Shown: positions 10,109 through 19,462, numbered from the stretch's first letter. The stretch is DNA of 64,000 nt from Comamonas suwonensis (GCF_012844455.2 NZ_JABBCQ020000004.1:62001-126000), one strand, 5' to 3'. The notes: generated from the letters alone by a model not told the origin. Numbers and translations: made by a program.

Positions 10109-11396
10109 CTTGAACACTGCATTGTTTGAACGCGCCAAGGGTGTGATCCCCGGCGGCGTCAACTCGCCCGTGCGCGCCTTTGCCGCCGTGGGTGGCACAC
10201 CCCGCTTTGTGAAGCGCGCCCAAGGCGCCTACTTCTGGGACCAGAACGAGCAGCAATTCACCGACTACATCGGCAGCTGGGGCCCCATGATCCTGGGCCA
10301 CGGCCACCCCGAAGTGATCGAGACGGTACAAGCTGCCGTGCTCGAAGGCTTCAGCTTTGGCGCCCCCACCGAACGCGAAGTGGTGCTGGCCGAGAAGATT
10401 CGTGAACTCATGCCCAGCATGGACATGGTGCGCATGGTCAGCTCCGGCACCGAAGCCGGTATGAGCGCGCTGCGCCTGGCCCGTGGTTACACCGGTCGCA
10501 ACAAGATCATCAAGTTCAACGGCTGCTACCACGGTCATGCAGATTCGCTGCTGGTCAAGGCTGGCTCGGGCCTGGCCACCTTTGGTGCCTCGTCCTCTGC
10601 TGGTGTGCCCGCCGATGTGGCCAAAGACACCATCGTGCTGGAATACAACGATGTGGCGCAGCTGGAAGAAGCCTTTGCCAAGATTGGCCACGAAGTCGCC
10701 TGCGTGATCATGGAGCCCATTGCCGGCAACATGAACTTTGTGCGCGCCAGCGTGGAGTTCACCCGCCGCATCCGCGAGCTGACCCAGGAACACGGTGCGC
10801 TGATGGTCTATGACGAAGTCATGACCGGCTTCCGCGTTGCCTTGGGCAGCGCCCAGAGTCTGTACGCCAAAGACATTCCCGGCTTTGCCCCCGACATTAC
10901 CGTGATGGGCAAGGTCATCGGCGGCGGCATGCCCATGGCCGCTTTCGGCGCGCGCCGCGAGATCATGGAAAAGCTCTCGCCGCTCGGCCCCGTCTACCAG
11001 GCCGGCACGCTGTCGGGCAACCCTATTGCTACAGCTTGCGGCTTGAAGACGCTGGAACTCATCAGCCGCCCCGGCTTCCATGCCGACCTGCACCTCAAGA
11101 CCGGCCACCTGATGCAAGGTCTGAAGTCCGAAGCGAATGCCGCCGGCATTCCCTTCAGCGTGGACTGGCAAGGCGGCCTGTTCGGCTTCTACTTCCTGCC
11201 CGAGCTGCCCACGGACTACGCGCAGGTCATGAAGACCGACGGCAAGGTCTTCAACCAATTCTTCCACGGCATGCTGGAGCGCGGCCACTACTTCGCGCCT
11301 GCGCTGTATGAAGCGGGCTTTGTGAGCGCGGCCCATACCGAAGACGATATCGACCGCACGATTGAAGCCGCCAAGGAAGTGTTCAAGACACTTTGA
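10092..11396 (+). CDS. hemL: Glutamate-1-semialdehyde 2,1-aminomutase HemL
   Basis: PLP enzyme of 434 residues that converts glutamate 1-semialdehyde to 5-aminolevulinate, the committed C5 step to heme. Sequence marks are the N-terminus [19 protein letters not shown], the glycine-rich [16 protein letters not shown], the YDEVMTGFR aspartate segment, and the PLP lysine in [16 protein letters not shown]. Length is typical. It begins inside the last codons of thiD and is followed by a repeat element and an intrinsic terminator. Confidence 0.97.
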   Translation: MTQNTDLNTALFERAKGVIPGGVNSPVRAFAAVGGTPRFVKRAQGAYFWDQNEQQFTDYIGSWGPMILGHGHPEVIETVQAAVLEGFSFGAPTEREVVLAEKIRELMPSMDMVRMVSSGTEAGMSALRLARGYTGRNKIIKFNGCYHGHADSLLVKAGSGLATFGASSSAGVPADVAKDTIVLEYNDVAQLEEAFAKIGHEVACVIMEPIAGNMNFVRASVEFTRRIRELTQEHGALMVYDEVMTGFRVALGSAQSLYAKDIPGFAPDITVMGKVIGGGMPMAAFGARREIMEKLSPLGPVYQAGTLSGNPIATACGLKTLELISRPGFHADLHLKTGHLMQGLKSEANAAGIPFSVDWQGGLFGFYFLPELPTDYAQVMKTDGKVFNQFFHGMLERGHYFAPALYEAGFVSAAHTEDDIDRTIEAAKEVFKTL

Positions 11397-11402
11397 ATAT
11401 CG

Positions 11403-11492
11403 CCCCCTGAGCCGCTTTGCGGCTTCCCCCTCTCTGCGGGAGGGGGACAACATCTTCGCTGCGGGGCTGCCCTTGCTGGATGTCTCCGACTT
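11403..11492 (+). repeat. Intergenic repeat element, copy 1 (3' of hemL)
   Basis: Begins 7 bp after the hemL stop. The core ccccctgagccgctttgcgg followed by cttccccc, then a short gggggg arm, matches a second element on the other strand at 22292-22373 with one mismatch in the first 28 bases. The similarity extends to the end (cttgctggatgtctc against cttgcttggcgtctc). It contains a gccgc/gcggc stem and a ccccc/ggggg stem. I associate this kind of element with Comamonadaceae intergenic regions, from memory. Confidence 0.7.
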
Positions 11493-11534
11493 GGAGTGCG
11501 CCAGTTTCAAGCAGCACCTCCCGATTGATGAGAG

Positions 11535-11560
11535 CGCCCCGCTTTGCCGGGGCGTTTTTT
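11535..11560 (+). terminator. Rho-independent terminator of thiD-hemL
   Basis: Seven-base arms cgccccg and cggggcg around a 6-base loop, followed by six T residues. It overlaps the last two bases of the convergent tag gene. Confidence 0.85.
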
Positions 11561-12197
11561 ATTGCGGCAGCTTGAAGGCCTTGTGCGCCTTTTCCACCTC
11601 TACCCGGGTCACGCAACCCGGAGCATGGTCGTTGACCAGGCCCATGGCCTGCATCAGCGCGTACATGGTGGTGGGACCGACAAACTTCCAGCCGCGTTTT
11701 TTCAGCTCTTTCGACATGGCTTGTGACTCCGCAGTCTGAGCCTGAATATCCGTGCCCGCAGAAGGCTTGGCCGGTGCATAGCGCCAGAAGAAAGCAGCCA
11801 GCGAGCCTTCTTGCGCCACCATTTCAATCGCGCGCTGGGCGTTGTTAATCGCTGCCTCGATCTTGCCGCGGTGGCGCACGATGCCTGCGTCCTGCAGAAG
11901 GCGCTGCACATCGGCCTCGCCAAACTGGGCGACTTGGTAGAAGTCAAACCCCGCAAATGCAGCGCGGAAGTGCTCGCGCTTTTTCAGGATCGTGTACCAG
12001 CTCAAGCCGGACTGAAAGCCTTCCAGACAGAGCTTTTCAAACAGGCGCTGGTCGCTATCGACCGGGAAGCCCCATTCATGATCGTGATAGTGCACATAGT
12101 CAGGCGTAGCCAGGCACCAGGTGCAGCGGTGCAGGCCGTCTCCGCTAGGGCTGGTGGGAACTCGGGGAGTGGCGATGTCAGTGGATTCAGTGCTCAT
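11559..12197 (-). CDS. tag: DNA-3-methyladenine glycosylase I (Tag)
   Basis: Base-excision repair enzyme of 212 residues that removes 3-methyladenine. The zinc ligands of the family are visible: Cys and His in CTWCLATPDYVHYHDHEWG near the N-terminus and His/Cys in NDHAPGCVTR near the C-terminus. The helix-hairpin region (LSWYTILKKREHFRAAF) is intact. I chose ATG at 12197 (MSTESTDIATP); the frame is open 13 codons further upstream without a better start. The gene sits 22 bp downstream of a terminator hairpin, so its promoter must be very close or lie within the repeat-containing spacer. Confidence 0.93.
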   Translation of the reverse strand: MSTESTDIATPRVPTSPSGDGLHRCTWCLATPDYVHYHDHEWGFPVDSDQRLFEKLCLEGFQSGLSWYTILKKREHFRAAFAGFDFYQVAQFGEADVQRLLQDAGIVRHRGKIEAAINNAQRAIEMVAQEGSLAAFFWRYAPAKPSAGTDIQAQTAESQAMSKELKKRGWKFVGPTTMYALMQAMGLVNDHAPGCVTRVEVEKAHKAFKLPQ

Positions 12198-12218
12198 GCC
12201 TAGCACTCTACCCAATGC

Positions 12219-12252
12219 AAAAGCCCTGCAGCACATTCACTACAGGGCTTTT
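12219..12252 (-). terminator. Symmetric terminator hairpin between the permease and tag
   Basis: Perfect 10-base inverted repeat (aaaagccctg and cagggctttt) separated by 14 bases. The A- and T-rich ends make it able to work on both strands. On the minus strand it closes the permease transcript before tag. Confidence 0.75.
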
Positions 12253-12254
12253 CA

Positions 12255-12331
12255 TTTGATAGCTGCTTGCGCTTTATTTCAATAGACTTCAGGCATAAAA
12301 CTTATTGAAGTCTATGAATATAGAGCGCTAC
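12255..12331 (-). repeat. Palindromic repeat unit with gatagctgcttgcgc core
   Basis: The left arm atagctgcttgcgct pairs imperfectly with agcgctaccagct on the right. Inside lies a near-perfect hairpin with arms atagacttca (12282-12291) and tgaagtctat (12305-12314). It lies 3' of the permease gene. It is the best-preserved member of the short repeat family described in the findings. Confidence 0.6.
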
Positions 12332-12335
12332 CAGC

Positions 12336-13820
12336 TCACTTTTTACTAGCTTGTGCCAAGCGTGAGTAACGCATGCCGTACACCATATAGATGACCACTC
12401 CCAGCGCCATCCAGCCCAGAAAGCGCACCCAGGTCAGCGTGGTCAGGTTCAGCATCAGGTAGGTGCACAGCAGGGCTGAGAGCACGGGCAGTACGGGAAC
12501 AAAGGGAACCCGGTAGCCACCCGTCGCTTGCGGACGCTTTTTGCGCAGCACCAGCACGCCGATGCTGACCATCACAAAGGCAGACAGCGTGCCGATGTTG
12601 ATCATCTCCTCCAGCAGCTCCACCTTGGTAAAGCCCGCCAGCACCGCCACTACGGCGCCCACGATCAGCTGCAGGCGCACAGGGGTTTTGCGCGTGGCCG
12701 ATGTCACGCCCCAGCTGCGCGGCAGCAAGCCATCACGGCACAGCGCCAGCAGCACACGCGAGCTGCCCATGAGCAGCACCATGACCACGGTGGTCATGCC
12801 AATCAGCACGCCGACCGAGATGACCTGTGCCGCCCAGCCTGCGCCCACGGCGATGAAGGCGGTGGCCAGCGATGGATTTTCGGCCTTGGCCAGTTCGGTA
12901 TAGGGAACCATGCCGGTCAACGCCAGCGTGACCAGTATGTAGAGCACCGTGACCAGCGCCAGCCCGCCCAGAATGCCGCGTGGCAGGGTGCGCTGCGGGT
13001 CTTTGACTTCTTCGGCCGATGTGGCGACCACGTCAAAACCCAGAAAGGCGAAAAACACCAGCGATGCGCCCGAGACCACGCCCAGCCAGCCGTACTGACT
13101 GGGTGCTGCGCCAAACAGCCAGGCCAGCATGGGCTGACCCCACAGGTCACCCGTCACGCCATGTGCCAAGACAGGCGGCTGCGATGCCGGCACAAAGGGG
13201 GCGAAGTTATCGGTATTCATATAAGTGAAGCCGACAACGATCACAAACACAGTAATGAGCAGTTTGATCACGGTGAACACGTTGTTCACCTTGGCCGACA
13301 CCTGCGTGCCCGCAATCAGCAAGGCGGTGAATACGGCCACGATGAAGAACGGCCCCCAGTTGAGCGAGAAGCCGCCAATCTGGATGGTCTGCGCAATATC
13401 CAGACCCGCCGTGGAGAACACGGCCGACAGGTAAATACCCCAGTACTTGGCCAGCACGGCGGCGGCCGAGATCATCTCCAGCAGCAGATTCCAGCCAATG
13501 ATCCACGCCAGTCCCTCGCCCAGCGTGAGATAGGTATAGGTGTAGGCGCTGCCCGTGACGGGCACGGTGGAGGCAAACTCCGCATAGCACATGATGGCCA
13601 GCGCGCAGGTCGCGGCCGCCAGAATGAAGGAGAAGATCACCGCAGGCCCGGCAAAGCTGCCCGCTGCCCGTGCGCCCACCGAGAAGATGCCGGCGCCAAC
13701 GGCGACCGCCAGGCCTAGAATCATCAGATCAAAAACACCCAGCGTGCGCTGTAACTGGCGGCCCGGCTCGTCCGAATCGGCCAGAGCCTGTTCAATGGTT
13801 TTGGTTTTCAGCCACTGCAT
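12336..13820 (-). CDS. APC-family amino acid permease (cationic amino acid transporter type)
   Basis: Polytopic inner-membrane protein of 494 residues with a dozen or more hydrophobic segments. The N-terminal LGVFDLMILGLAVAVGAGIF is the glycine-rich first helix typical of APC transporters, and FFAFLGFDVVATSAEEVKDP matches the conserved helix 6 region of the CAT/YhdG subgroup. Such proteins import amino acids by symport or exchange; the substrate cannot be read from the sequence. Start ATG at 13820 (MQWLKTKTIEQALADSDEP) fits the usual cytoplasmic leader. It stands alone between two spacers. Confidence 0.88.
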   Translation of the reverse strand: MQWLKTKTIEQALADSDEPGRQLQRTLGVFDLMILGLAVAVGAGIFSVGARAAGSFAGPAVIFSFILAAATCALAIMCYAEFASTVPVTGSAYTYTYLTLGEGLAWIIGWNLLLEMISAAAVLAKYWGIYLSAVFSTAGLDIAQTIQIGGFSLNWGPFFIVAVFTALLIAGTQVSAKVNNVFTVIKLLITVFVIVVGFTYMNTDNFAPFVPASQPPVLAHGVTGDLWGQPMLAWLFGAAPSQYGWLGVVSGASLVFFAFLGFDVVATSAEEVKDPQRTLPRGILGGLALVTVLYILVTLALTGMVPYTELAKAENPSLATAFIAVGAGWAAQVISVGVLIGMTTVVMVLLMGSSRVLLALCRDGLLPRSWGVTSATRKTPVRLQLIVGAVVAVLAGFTKVELLEEMINIGTLSAFVMVSIGVLVLRKKRPQATGGYRVPFVPVLPVLSALLCTYLMLNLTTLTWVRFLGWMALGVVIYMVYGMRYSRLAQASKK

Positions 13821-14066
13821 GCATATCCCTTGGGCTCTGTGCAGCGCTTATGGAGCTGCACCTGTGGCCCAGTTTATTTGGTCAAAAATGCATACTAGGG
13901 ATTTCACTAGGAGCATGCAGATTCCCTGCAGCATTACCGCCTTATCCGCATGTTTTATGCGCGATCAGCCGCACAACAGTCTCGAAAAAGATTAGCCAAG
14001 CGCTTGCTTCACGAAGCCTGCAAGCCGAAGGAGGATGACGCTTATCTCCTGCAAGTAAGCAAGCAC

Positions 14067-14747
14067 TCAAGCAGGATGCTTCAACTCAGCGGGCGCTGGC
14101 CTGATCACGCCATAAAGCACGGCGACCAGCAGCAGCGCCGTGACCACATCCAGAATATGGTGCTGGTGCACCAACATGGTGGAGGCACAGATCGCCACAC
14201 TCCACAGCGCAATTGCCGCACACAGCCAGACCCGGCCTTTGGGCCATTGCGCCTGACAAATGGCCAGCCCCGTGAGCGCTGTGTAGACGATGTGCAGCGA
14301 TGGCAGCAGGTTGTGCGGCTTGTCCACAAAGAACATCGCAGAAAAAATGCTGCGATACGGCTCGACTTCAGGAATCACTCTGTCGAACGCCAGATTGGCC
14401 GGGAACAGCACAAAAACCAGCCCGCAAATCAGCGTACCCGCGACTTGACGCTTGCCCAATAGCGAAATGGCCGGTTGCTGCACCAGCCAGTAAGGCAGAA
14501 CCAGAAACGGGAAGAACGAGAAATAGACAAAGATGAATTCCGGCACCAGCGGAATCAGCCCATCCCAAGGCGTGATGAAGTCAAAACGCTGCTCGCGCAG
14601 GCTCGCCAGCCAATTGGCCGTGGGGTAGACCGCATAAGACGCAATCAGCACCCAGATGGCCCAGAAGACAAAGCCTCGCTGCTTGCGTGCCAGAGGCGGG
14701 TGAGCAGCATGGTGGGGGCTGCCAGAGGAATGCGCGGGCTGAGTCAT
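14067..14747 (-). CDS. PAP2-type membrane phosphatase/phosphotransferase
   Basis: A 226-residue membrane protein with about six hydrophobic segments. Two motifs of the PAP2 catalytic site are visible: PHNLLPSLHIVYT (the PSxH part) and STMLVHQHHILDVV (the SRxxxxxHxxxD part, here with variations). Enzymes of this type act on lipid-linked phosphates or inositol phospholipids. The arrangement resembles the Ipt/Aur1-like branch more than the small PgpB enzymes. Start ATG at 14747 (MTQPAHSSGSP); upstream in-frame codons are less likely. Substrate unknown. Confidence 0.75.
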   Translation of the reverse strand: MTQPAHSSGSPHHAAHPPLARKQRGFVFWAIWVLIASYAVYPTANWLASLREQRFDFITPWDGLIPLVPEFIFVYFSFFPFLVLPYWLVQQPAISLLGKRQVAGTLICGLVFVLFPANLAFDRVIPEVEPYRSIFSAMFFVDKPHNLLPSLHIVYTALTGLAICQAQWPKGRVWLCAAIALWSVAICASTMLVHQHHILDVVTALLLVAVLYGVIRPAPAELKHPA

Positions 14748-14864
14748 GCGCTGAATTATCAAAGATTGCGCGCCATCACTGGCATAGGACGGCAAAGACA
14801 AAAAAAGGCCGTGAGCATGACGCCCAGGGCCTTTTCGTTCTGATGTCTGGTTTGTCTCAACGGA

Positions 14865-15338
14865 CTACTTCGCTTCTTCTGCTGGCGATGCCGTTGACGA
14901 TGCACCTGGGGTCGCCGCCAGTATCCAGCCAGCCATCTGCAACGACTGCTCATCGTTAATCTGCGGATGGCGCGGCATGATGACATTGCCCCAGACTCCC
15001 ACACTGCCGCCGCGAATCTTGCCTGCGATATAGCTTTGCGCATCACTCTGCGCACTGTACTTCTGCGCGATAGAGACAAAAGACGGCCCCACAAACTTGC
15101 GGTCCCAGCCATGGCAGCGCATGCAGTCGGACTGCTCCACCAACTTCTTGCCTGCAGCGAGCTCAGGGTGCTTCTGCACCAGCACATCCGTGGCCTGCTC
15201 GGCCGAGCTGACCCGCATGATGCGCCAGCCAATATTGGCCACCCCCAAAGCTGCCGCCAGCATGACCAGCCCGATCAGCCAGCCAATCCAGCGCGGACGC
15301 GGCGGATAGTTTTCTTCGTCGTCTATGGGATCAGTCAT
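14865..15338 (-). CDS. Membrane-anchored monoheme cytochrome c
   Basis: A 157-residue protein. It has an N-terminal transmembrane anchor (WIGWLIGLVMLAAALGVANI, about 18-37), one heme site CMRCH at residues 72-76, and a probable axial Met in NVIMPRHPQIN. The fold is that of class I cytochromes c; the heme domain would face the periplasm. The C-terminal MAGWILA is the typical last helix. Start ATG 15338 has GAAGAG upstream at good spacing; a TTG five codons earlier is less likely. An inverted repeat lies about 21 bp upstream. Confidence 0.88.
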   Translation of the reverse strand: MTDPIDDEENYPPRPRWIGWLIGLVMLAAALGVANIGWRIMRVSSAEQATDVLVQKHPELAAGKKLVEQSDCMRCHGWDRKFVGPSFVSIAQKYSAQSDAQSYIAGKIRGGSVGVWGNVIMPRHPQINDEQSLQMAGWILAATPGASSTASPAEEAK

Positions 15339-15358
15339 AACATCACTCTTCAATGTAG

Positions 15359-15380
15359 ATCGGCCCGCAAGCGGGCCGAT
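15359..15380. other. Perfect inverted repeat upstream of the cytochrome c gene
   Basis: Ten-base arms atcggcccgc and gcgggccgat with a two-base loop. There is no T tract on the minus strand, so it is not a standard terminator. It would form a very stable hairpin in any purH read-through RNA just ahead of the cytochrome start. Confidence 0.6.
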
Positions 15381-15411
15381 TCAATTCTGTCTTAGCGGTG
15401 AAAACAGACCA

Positions 15412-15429
15412 GCGAATCTTCAGATTCGC
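15412..15429. repeat. Palindrome within a possible mosaic repeat
   Basis: Arms gcgaatct and agattcgc separated by two bases. The following sequence (ttcgcggttcaggcaaggcg) resembles 20899 onward (ttcgcggttgagacgaggca), which suggests a second intergenic repeat family. It lies downstream of purH. Confidence 0.4.
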
Positions 15430-15522
15430 GGTTCAGGCAAGGCGTCATAGTCGAAGACAGTAGCAGCGCTACGGCGAGACTGTGCAACGAAGTCTGAAGG
15501 TCTGTGTTCGCCGCAGCCAAGA

Positions 15523-17121
15523 TCAGTGACGGAAATGGCGCACGCCGGTGAACACCATGGCCACGCCACGCTCGTTCGCTGCGTCAATCACTTCCTGGTC
15601 ACGCATGGAACCGCCAGGCTGTGCCACACAGGTCGCGCCTGCATCGACCACCACATCCAGACCGTCGCGGAAGGGGAAGAAGGCATCCGACGCCACGACT
15701 GTGTTCTGCAGCGAAAGCTTGGCCGCTTCAGCCTTGATGGAGGCGATGCGTGCCGAATCCAGGCGCGACATCTGGCCTGCGCCCACGCCCATGGTCATGC
15801 CGTTCTTGCAGAAGACGATGGCGTTGGACTTGACGAACTTGGCCACGTTCCAGGCGAACAGCAGATCGTTCAGCTCTTCCGGGGTCGGTTGCTTGACGGT
15901 CACGACCTTCAGATCGGCCAGTGTCAGCTCATGGTTGTCAGAGGTTTGCAGCAGCAAGCCCGAGCCAATGCGCTTGGATTCGATGGCGTTGCGGCCGTTA
16001 TCCCAGTCAGTGGCACCGCCGGCAGGCAGCGCAATCGTCATCAGACGCACATTGACCTTGGACTTGAAAATTTCCAGGGCTTCGGGACTGAAGGCAGGAG
16101 CCATCAGCACTTCAACGAACTGCTTGGACACCGCTTCGGCAGCAGCCTTGTCCACCGTGCGGTTGAAGGCAATGATGCCGCCGAACGCGCTGGTGGGGTC
16201 GGTCTGGAAAGCCTTGGCATACGACTCGTGCGCATCCTTGCCAATCGCCACACCGCAGGGGTTGGCGTGCTTGACGATCACGCAGGCAGGCACGTCAAAG
16301 CTCTTCACACATTCCCAGGCCGCATCGGCGTCGGCAATGTTGTTGTAGCTCAGTTCCTTGCCTTGCAACTGAACGCCGGTGGCCAGCGAGCCAGGGGCGG
16401 GGTACAGATCGCGGTACCAGGCGGCTTGCTGGTGGCTATTTTCGCCGTAGCGCAGATCCTGGATCTTGATGAACTGGCTGTTGGCTTGGTCAGCAAACAG
16501 ATTGCGCTCGGGCACGTATTCTTCGCTGAGCTTTTCGTCTTCAAACTTCACCGACGACAGGTAGTCGCTGATCGCGCCGTCGTACTGGCTGATGCGGTTG
16601 AACGCAGCCACCGACATTTCAAAGCGCAGCTTGTTGCTCAGCTTGCCAGCTGCCTTCAACTCGGCCAGCACAGCGTCGTACTGGTCAGCGGCGGTGATCA
16701 CGCCCACGTCTTTCCAGTTCTTGGCAGCAGAGCGAACCATGGCGGGGCCGCCAATGTCGATGTTCTCGATCGCGTCGGCCAGCGTGCAACCGGCCTTGGC
16801 CACGGTGGCTTCAAAGGGGTAGAGATTCACGACCAGCAGATCAATGGTCTCGATGCCGTGTTCCTTCAGCGCAGCCATGTGCTCCGGGAAGTCGCGGCGG
16901 GCCAGCAGGCCACCGTGCACCATGGGGTGCAGGGTTTTGACGCGGCCGTCCAGCATTTCGGGGAATTGGGTGACTTCGGCCACTTCGGTCACGGGCAGGC
17001 CCTTGTCGGCCAGCAGCTTGGCGGTGCCACCAGTGGACAGCAGTTGCACGCCAAGAGCGTGCAGGGCTTGCGCAAATTCGACGATACCGGTCTTGTCAGA
17101 GACGGAGATCAGAGCTTTCAT
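15523..17121 (-). CDS. purH: Bifunctional AICAR transformylase/IMP cyclohydrolase PurH
   Basis: A 532-residue enzyme carrying the last two steps of purine synthesis. The N-terminal MGS-like IMP cyclohydrolase domain begins [20 protein letters not shown]. The C-terminal transformylase contains the [11 protein letters not shown] motif and ends in FTGVRHFRH. Length is normal for the family. Start ATG at 17121; a TTG three codons earlier is less likely. fis and dusB lie upstream on the same strand, 88 bp away, a neighbourhood known in beta-proteobacteria. Confidence 0.97.
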   Translation of the reverse strand: MKALISVSDKTGIVEFAQALHALGVQLLSTGGTAKLLADKGLPVTEVAEVTQFPEMLDGRVKTLHPMVHGGLLARRDFPEHMAALKEHGIETIDLLVVNLYPFEATVAKAGCTLADAIENIDIGGPAMVRSAAKNWKDVGVITAADQYDAVLAELKAAGKLSNKLRFEMSVAAFNRISQYDGAISDYLSSVKFEDEKLSEEYVPERNLFADQANSQFIKIQDLRYGENSHQQAAWYRDLYPAPGSLATGVQLQGKELSYNNIADADAAWECVKSFDVPACVIVKHANPCGVAIGKDAHESYAKAFQTDPTSAFGGIIAFNRTVDKAAAEAVSKQFVEVLMAPAFSPEALEIFKSKVNVRLMTIALPAGGATDWDNGRNAIESKRIGSGLLLQTSDNHELTLADLKVVTVKQPTPEELNDLLFAWNVAKFVKSNAIVFCKNGMTMGVGAGQMSRLDSARIASIKAEAAKLSLQNTVVASDAFFPFRDGLDVVVDAGATCVAQPGGSMRDQEVIDAANERGVAMVFTGVRHFRH

Positions 17122-17171
17122 GGGCGTCAATTCAAAGTTTGGATAAAAACAAGCCGCAAGCCCATATCTAT

Positions 17172-17194
17172 AAAGCGCTTGCAGCTATGGATTT
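17172..17194 (-). repeat. Short repeat unit (reverse copy) between fis and purH
   Basis: Reads aaatccatagctgcaagcgc on the minus strand, a member of the ctgc(t/a)(t/a)gcgctt repeat family. It sits in the 88-bp spacer. Confidence 0.5.
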
Positions 17195-17209
17195 GGTAGT
17201 TTTATCGAT

Positions 17210-17443
17210 TCAGAGCAGCTGGTGATCGACCAGCTTTTTGCGCAGGGTGTTACGGTTCAGGCCCAGCCACTCAGCCGCACGCGACTGGTTGTTTTCGGCC
17301 TGCCCCATCACCACTTCCAGCAAGGGCTTTTCGACGAGGCGGATCACCATGTCATAGACATTGGCCGGTGTTTCACCTTCGAGATCGCGGAAATAGCCTT
17401 CCAGGCTATCGCGAACAACTTGTTCTAAATTCTGATTGCTCAT
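17210..17443 (-). CDS. fis: Fis family DNA-binding protein
   Basis: A 77-residue protein ending in the Fis helix-turn-helix (NNQSRAAEWLGLNRNTLRKK, then LVDHQLL). The N-terminal half (VVRDSLEGYFRDLEGE) is the beta-proteobacterial, shorter version of Fis. It is a nucleoid-associated protein that bends DNA and influences growth-rate-dependent promoters. It overlaps the dusB stop by an ATGA junction, the classic dusB-fis operon. Confidence 0.95.
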   Translation of the reverse strand: MSNQNLEQVVRDSLEGYFRDLEGETPANVYDMVIRLVEKPLLEVVMGQAENNQSRAAEWLGLNRNTLRKKLVDHQLL

Positions 17444-18504
17444 GCAGTCATTTCTGCCGGTTCATCCAGCTCGCTGCTGTCCTCAGCAGCGGCCGTGGCA
17501 GCCGGTATCCGGTCCATCTGCTGCCCAAGGGCTTCCAGATAGTCGGCAACGGCCTGCCATTGCACCGCGCAGTCCTCAATAGTGTTGATATGTTTTCTGA
17601 ACTCTTCCCCGCCCGGCAGAGCACGCAGATACCACGCAATATGCTTGCGGGCGCTGCGCACGCCGGTCCCCTCTCCGTACAGACGGTAGTGATCTTGCAG
17701 ATGCTCAAGCAGCAGGCTTCGCAGCTCGCTCACCAGCGGTGGAGCCAAATGCTCGCCCGTTGCCAGAAAATGACCAATCTCGCGAAAAATCCACGGCCTG
17801 CCCTGCGCTGCACGGCCGACCATGATGGCGTCCGCCCCGGTATAGGCCAGCACATCGCGGGCTTTTTCGGGGCTGTTGATATCGCCATTGGCCACCACGG
17901 GCACGTTTACCGCCTGTTTGACGGCAGCAATCGTGTCGTACTCGGCAAAGCCTTTGTAGCCCTGCTCGCGCGTGCGGCCGTGAACGGTGAGCATCTGAAT
18001 GCCCACATCCTCGAACTGGCGTGCCAGGGCGATGGCATTTTTGTGCTCATCGCACCAGCCGGTGCGCATCTTCAGTGTGACCGGCACATTGAAGGGGCGC
18101 GCGGCTTCGACCACGGCACGGGCAATTTCCACGGCCAGTGGCTCGTTCTGCATCAGGGCGGAACCCGCCCATTTGTTGCAGACCTTCTTGGCCGGGCAGC
18201 CCATGTTGATATCAATGATCTGCGCGCCGCGCTCGATGTTGTAGACAGCGGCCTCGGCCATCATCTGCGCTTCGGTACCGGCGATCTGGACCGAAATCGG
18301 CCCCGGCTCGCCTTCATGGTTGGCGCGGCGGCTGGTTTTCAGGCTGTTCCACAAGTCCTTGCGGCTGGTCACCATCTCGCTGACGGCGTAGCCTGCCCCC
18401 AATGCCTTGCACAGCTGACGAAACGGCCTGTCCGTCACGCCCGCCATGGGTGCGACAAACAGACGATTTGCCAATGGGATATGACCAATGTGCAGGGCGG
18501 GCAT
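17440..18504 (-). CDS. dusB: tRNA-dihydrouridine synthase DusB
   Basis: FMN-dependent enzyme of 354 residues reducing specific uridines in the tRNA D-loop. N-terminus LANRLFVAPMAGVTDRPFRQ and the catalytic cysteine region NMGCPAKKVCNKWAG are diagnostic, followed by TLKMRTGW and the TVHGRTREQGYKG segment. Start ATG at 18504 (MPALHIGHIPLANR); the frame is open further upstream to 18612 but that extension looks non-coding. Translationally coupled to fis. Confidence 0.95.
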   Translation of the reverse strand: MPALHIGHIPLANRLFVAPMAGVTDRPFRQLCKALGAGYAVSEMVTSRKDLWNSLKTSRRANHEGEPGPISVQIAGTEAQMMAEAAVYNIERGAQIIDINMGCPAKKVCNKWAGSALMQNEPLAVEIARAVVEAARPFNVPVTLKMRTGWCDEHKNAIALARQFEDVGIQMLTVHGRTREQGYKGFAEYDTIAAVKQAVNVPVVANGDINSPEKARDVLAYTGADAIMVGRAAQGRPWIFREIGHFLATGEHLAPPLVSELRSLLLEHLQDHYRLYGEGTGVRSARKHIAWYLRALPGGEEFRKHINTIEDCAVQWQAVADYLEALGQQMDRIPAATAAAEDSSELDEPAEMTA

Positions 18505-18670
18505 GGAAAGGGGTTCGCTTTGCGGCGGGCAGCCAGACTCTGGCGGGGCCCGGCGCAGACTGGGCGCTGGAAAAGAGGGGTGGATTATACCTGCCCAAAT
18601 TTTCAGCAGCACTAAACGCCATGCATCACCCTCGGGTGCGAATCACTATCAAAAATACCGGTCTGCGGCC

Positions 18671-19462
18671 TCAGTTGCTGCGCACCGGCACATTGAAGTA
18701 TTGCGCGGGATAGGGCTCGCTGACCAGCGTGTAGTGCCACCACTCTTCGGGGAGATTCTTCCAGCCATTGCGCTGCATCAGGGTGCGCAGCCAGCGGCGG
18801 TTGTGCTGCACATCCGGGGACTGCTTGGGGTTATCGGTATGCGACTGCTCGTCAAACATGTCAAAGGGCGTCCCCATGTCCACCTCAATACCGTCGGCCA
18901 GCGGACCACGCACCAGTTTGCTGGCACGCTTGGCGTCGATCACCTGCAGCGTCATATCCACCGTGCTGGCGCGGCTGTGCCCGGATTTTTCAGCGATGTA
19001 GCCGCGCTTGAACAGTTCGCTCTTGGGCACGCGCGGGTAGTACATGTCCTTGTTCAGCTGATCGCTCATATCGCGGCCCCAGCGCACAAAGTCATCCACC
19101 GCAGCCTGCGGGCGGTAGCAGTCAAAAACCTTGAGAGCCAGCCCATTGCTGCTCAATTCCTTTTGCACCCCTGCCAGCGACTCTGCCGCCGGGCGGCTGA
19201 GCCAGCAGACCCCGGCTTCGTACCCCGCAATGGGACGGCCCATGAAGTTGTGCTTGGTGACATAGCGCATATCCTGCTTCACGCCCGGTGCCAGCGTTGC
19301 CAGCGGCACCAGATCGGCAGCCACTTTAGCCACGGCGGGTTTGGCATCGGATGAGGCGCCAGTGCCCACTTTCTGGGCGCAACCAGCTATCAAAAGCAAA
19401 GCAACAGCCAGAGCTGCCGACTTGTTCAGCAGCGCCGTGTTTGACTGAGGGCTAAACGCCAT
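18671..19462 (-). CDS. D-alanyl-D-alanine dipeptidase, lipoprotein (VanX/DdpX family, M15D)
   Basis: A 263-residue predicted lipoprotein with hydrophobic leader SAALAVALLLIAGC and lipobox LIAGC near residue 28. The peptidase domain shows the zinc and catalytic motifs of VanX-like enzymes: SGHSRASTVDMTL (SxHxxxxAxD type) and EWWHYTL near the C-terminus. VanX-like enzymes split D-Ala-D-Ala; in organisms without vancomycin resistance they are linked to peptidoglycan turnover or D-Ala scavenging. No vanH, vanA or regulator gene is nearby, so a resistance role is not suggested. Confidence 0.85.
   Translation of the reverse strand: MAFSPQSNTALLNKSAALAVALLLIAGCAQKVGTGASSDAKPAVAKVAADLVPLATLAPGVKQDMRYVTKHNFMGRPIAGYEAGVCWLSRPAAESLAGVQKELSSNGLALKVFDCYRPQAAVDDFVRWGRDMSDQLNKDMYYPRVPKSELFKRGYIAEKSGHSRASTVDMTLQVIDAKRASKLVRGPLADGIEVDMGTPFDMFDEQSHTDNPKQSPDVQHNRRWLRTLMQRNGWKNLPEEWWHYTLVSEPYPAQYFNVPVRSN

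Noticed and set aside
9942..11510. 522-codon minus-strand open frame opposite hemL
   Set aside because: Antisense shadow with His/Gly/Ala-rich composition; hemL is certain.
12528..13718. Long plus-strand open frame opposite the amino-acid permease
   Set aside because: His/Gln/Gly/Arg-rich translation typical of the antisense of a GC-rich gene; the minus-strand permease explains the region.
15526..17199. 557-codon plus-strand open frame opposite purH
   Set aside because: Antisense shadow of purH; composition not protein-like.
19381..19402. Sequence like the short repeat (cagctatcaaaagc) inside the dipeptidase gene
   Set aside because: It encodes the lipobox LLIAGC in frame, so coincidence or codon constraint is enough.
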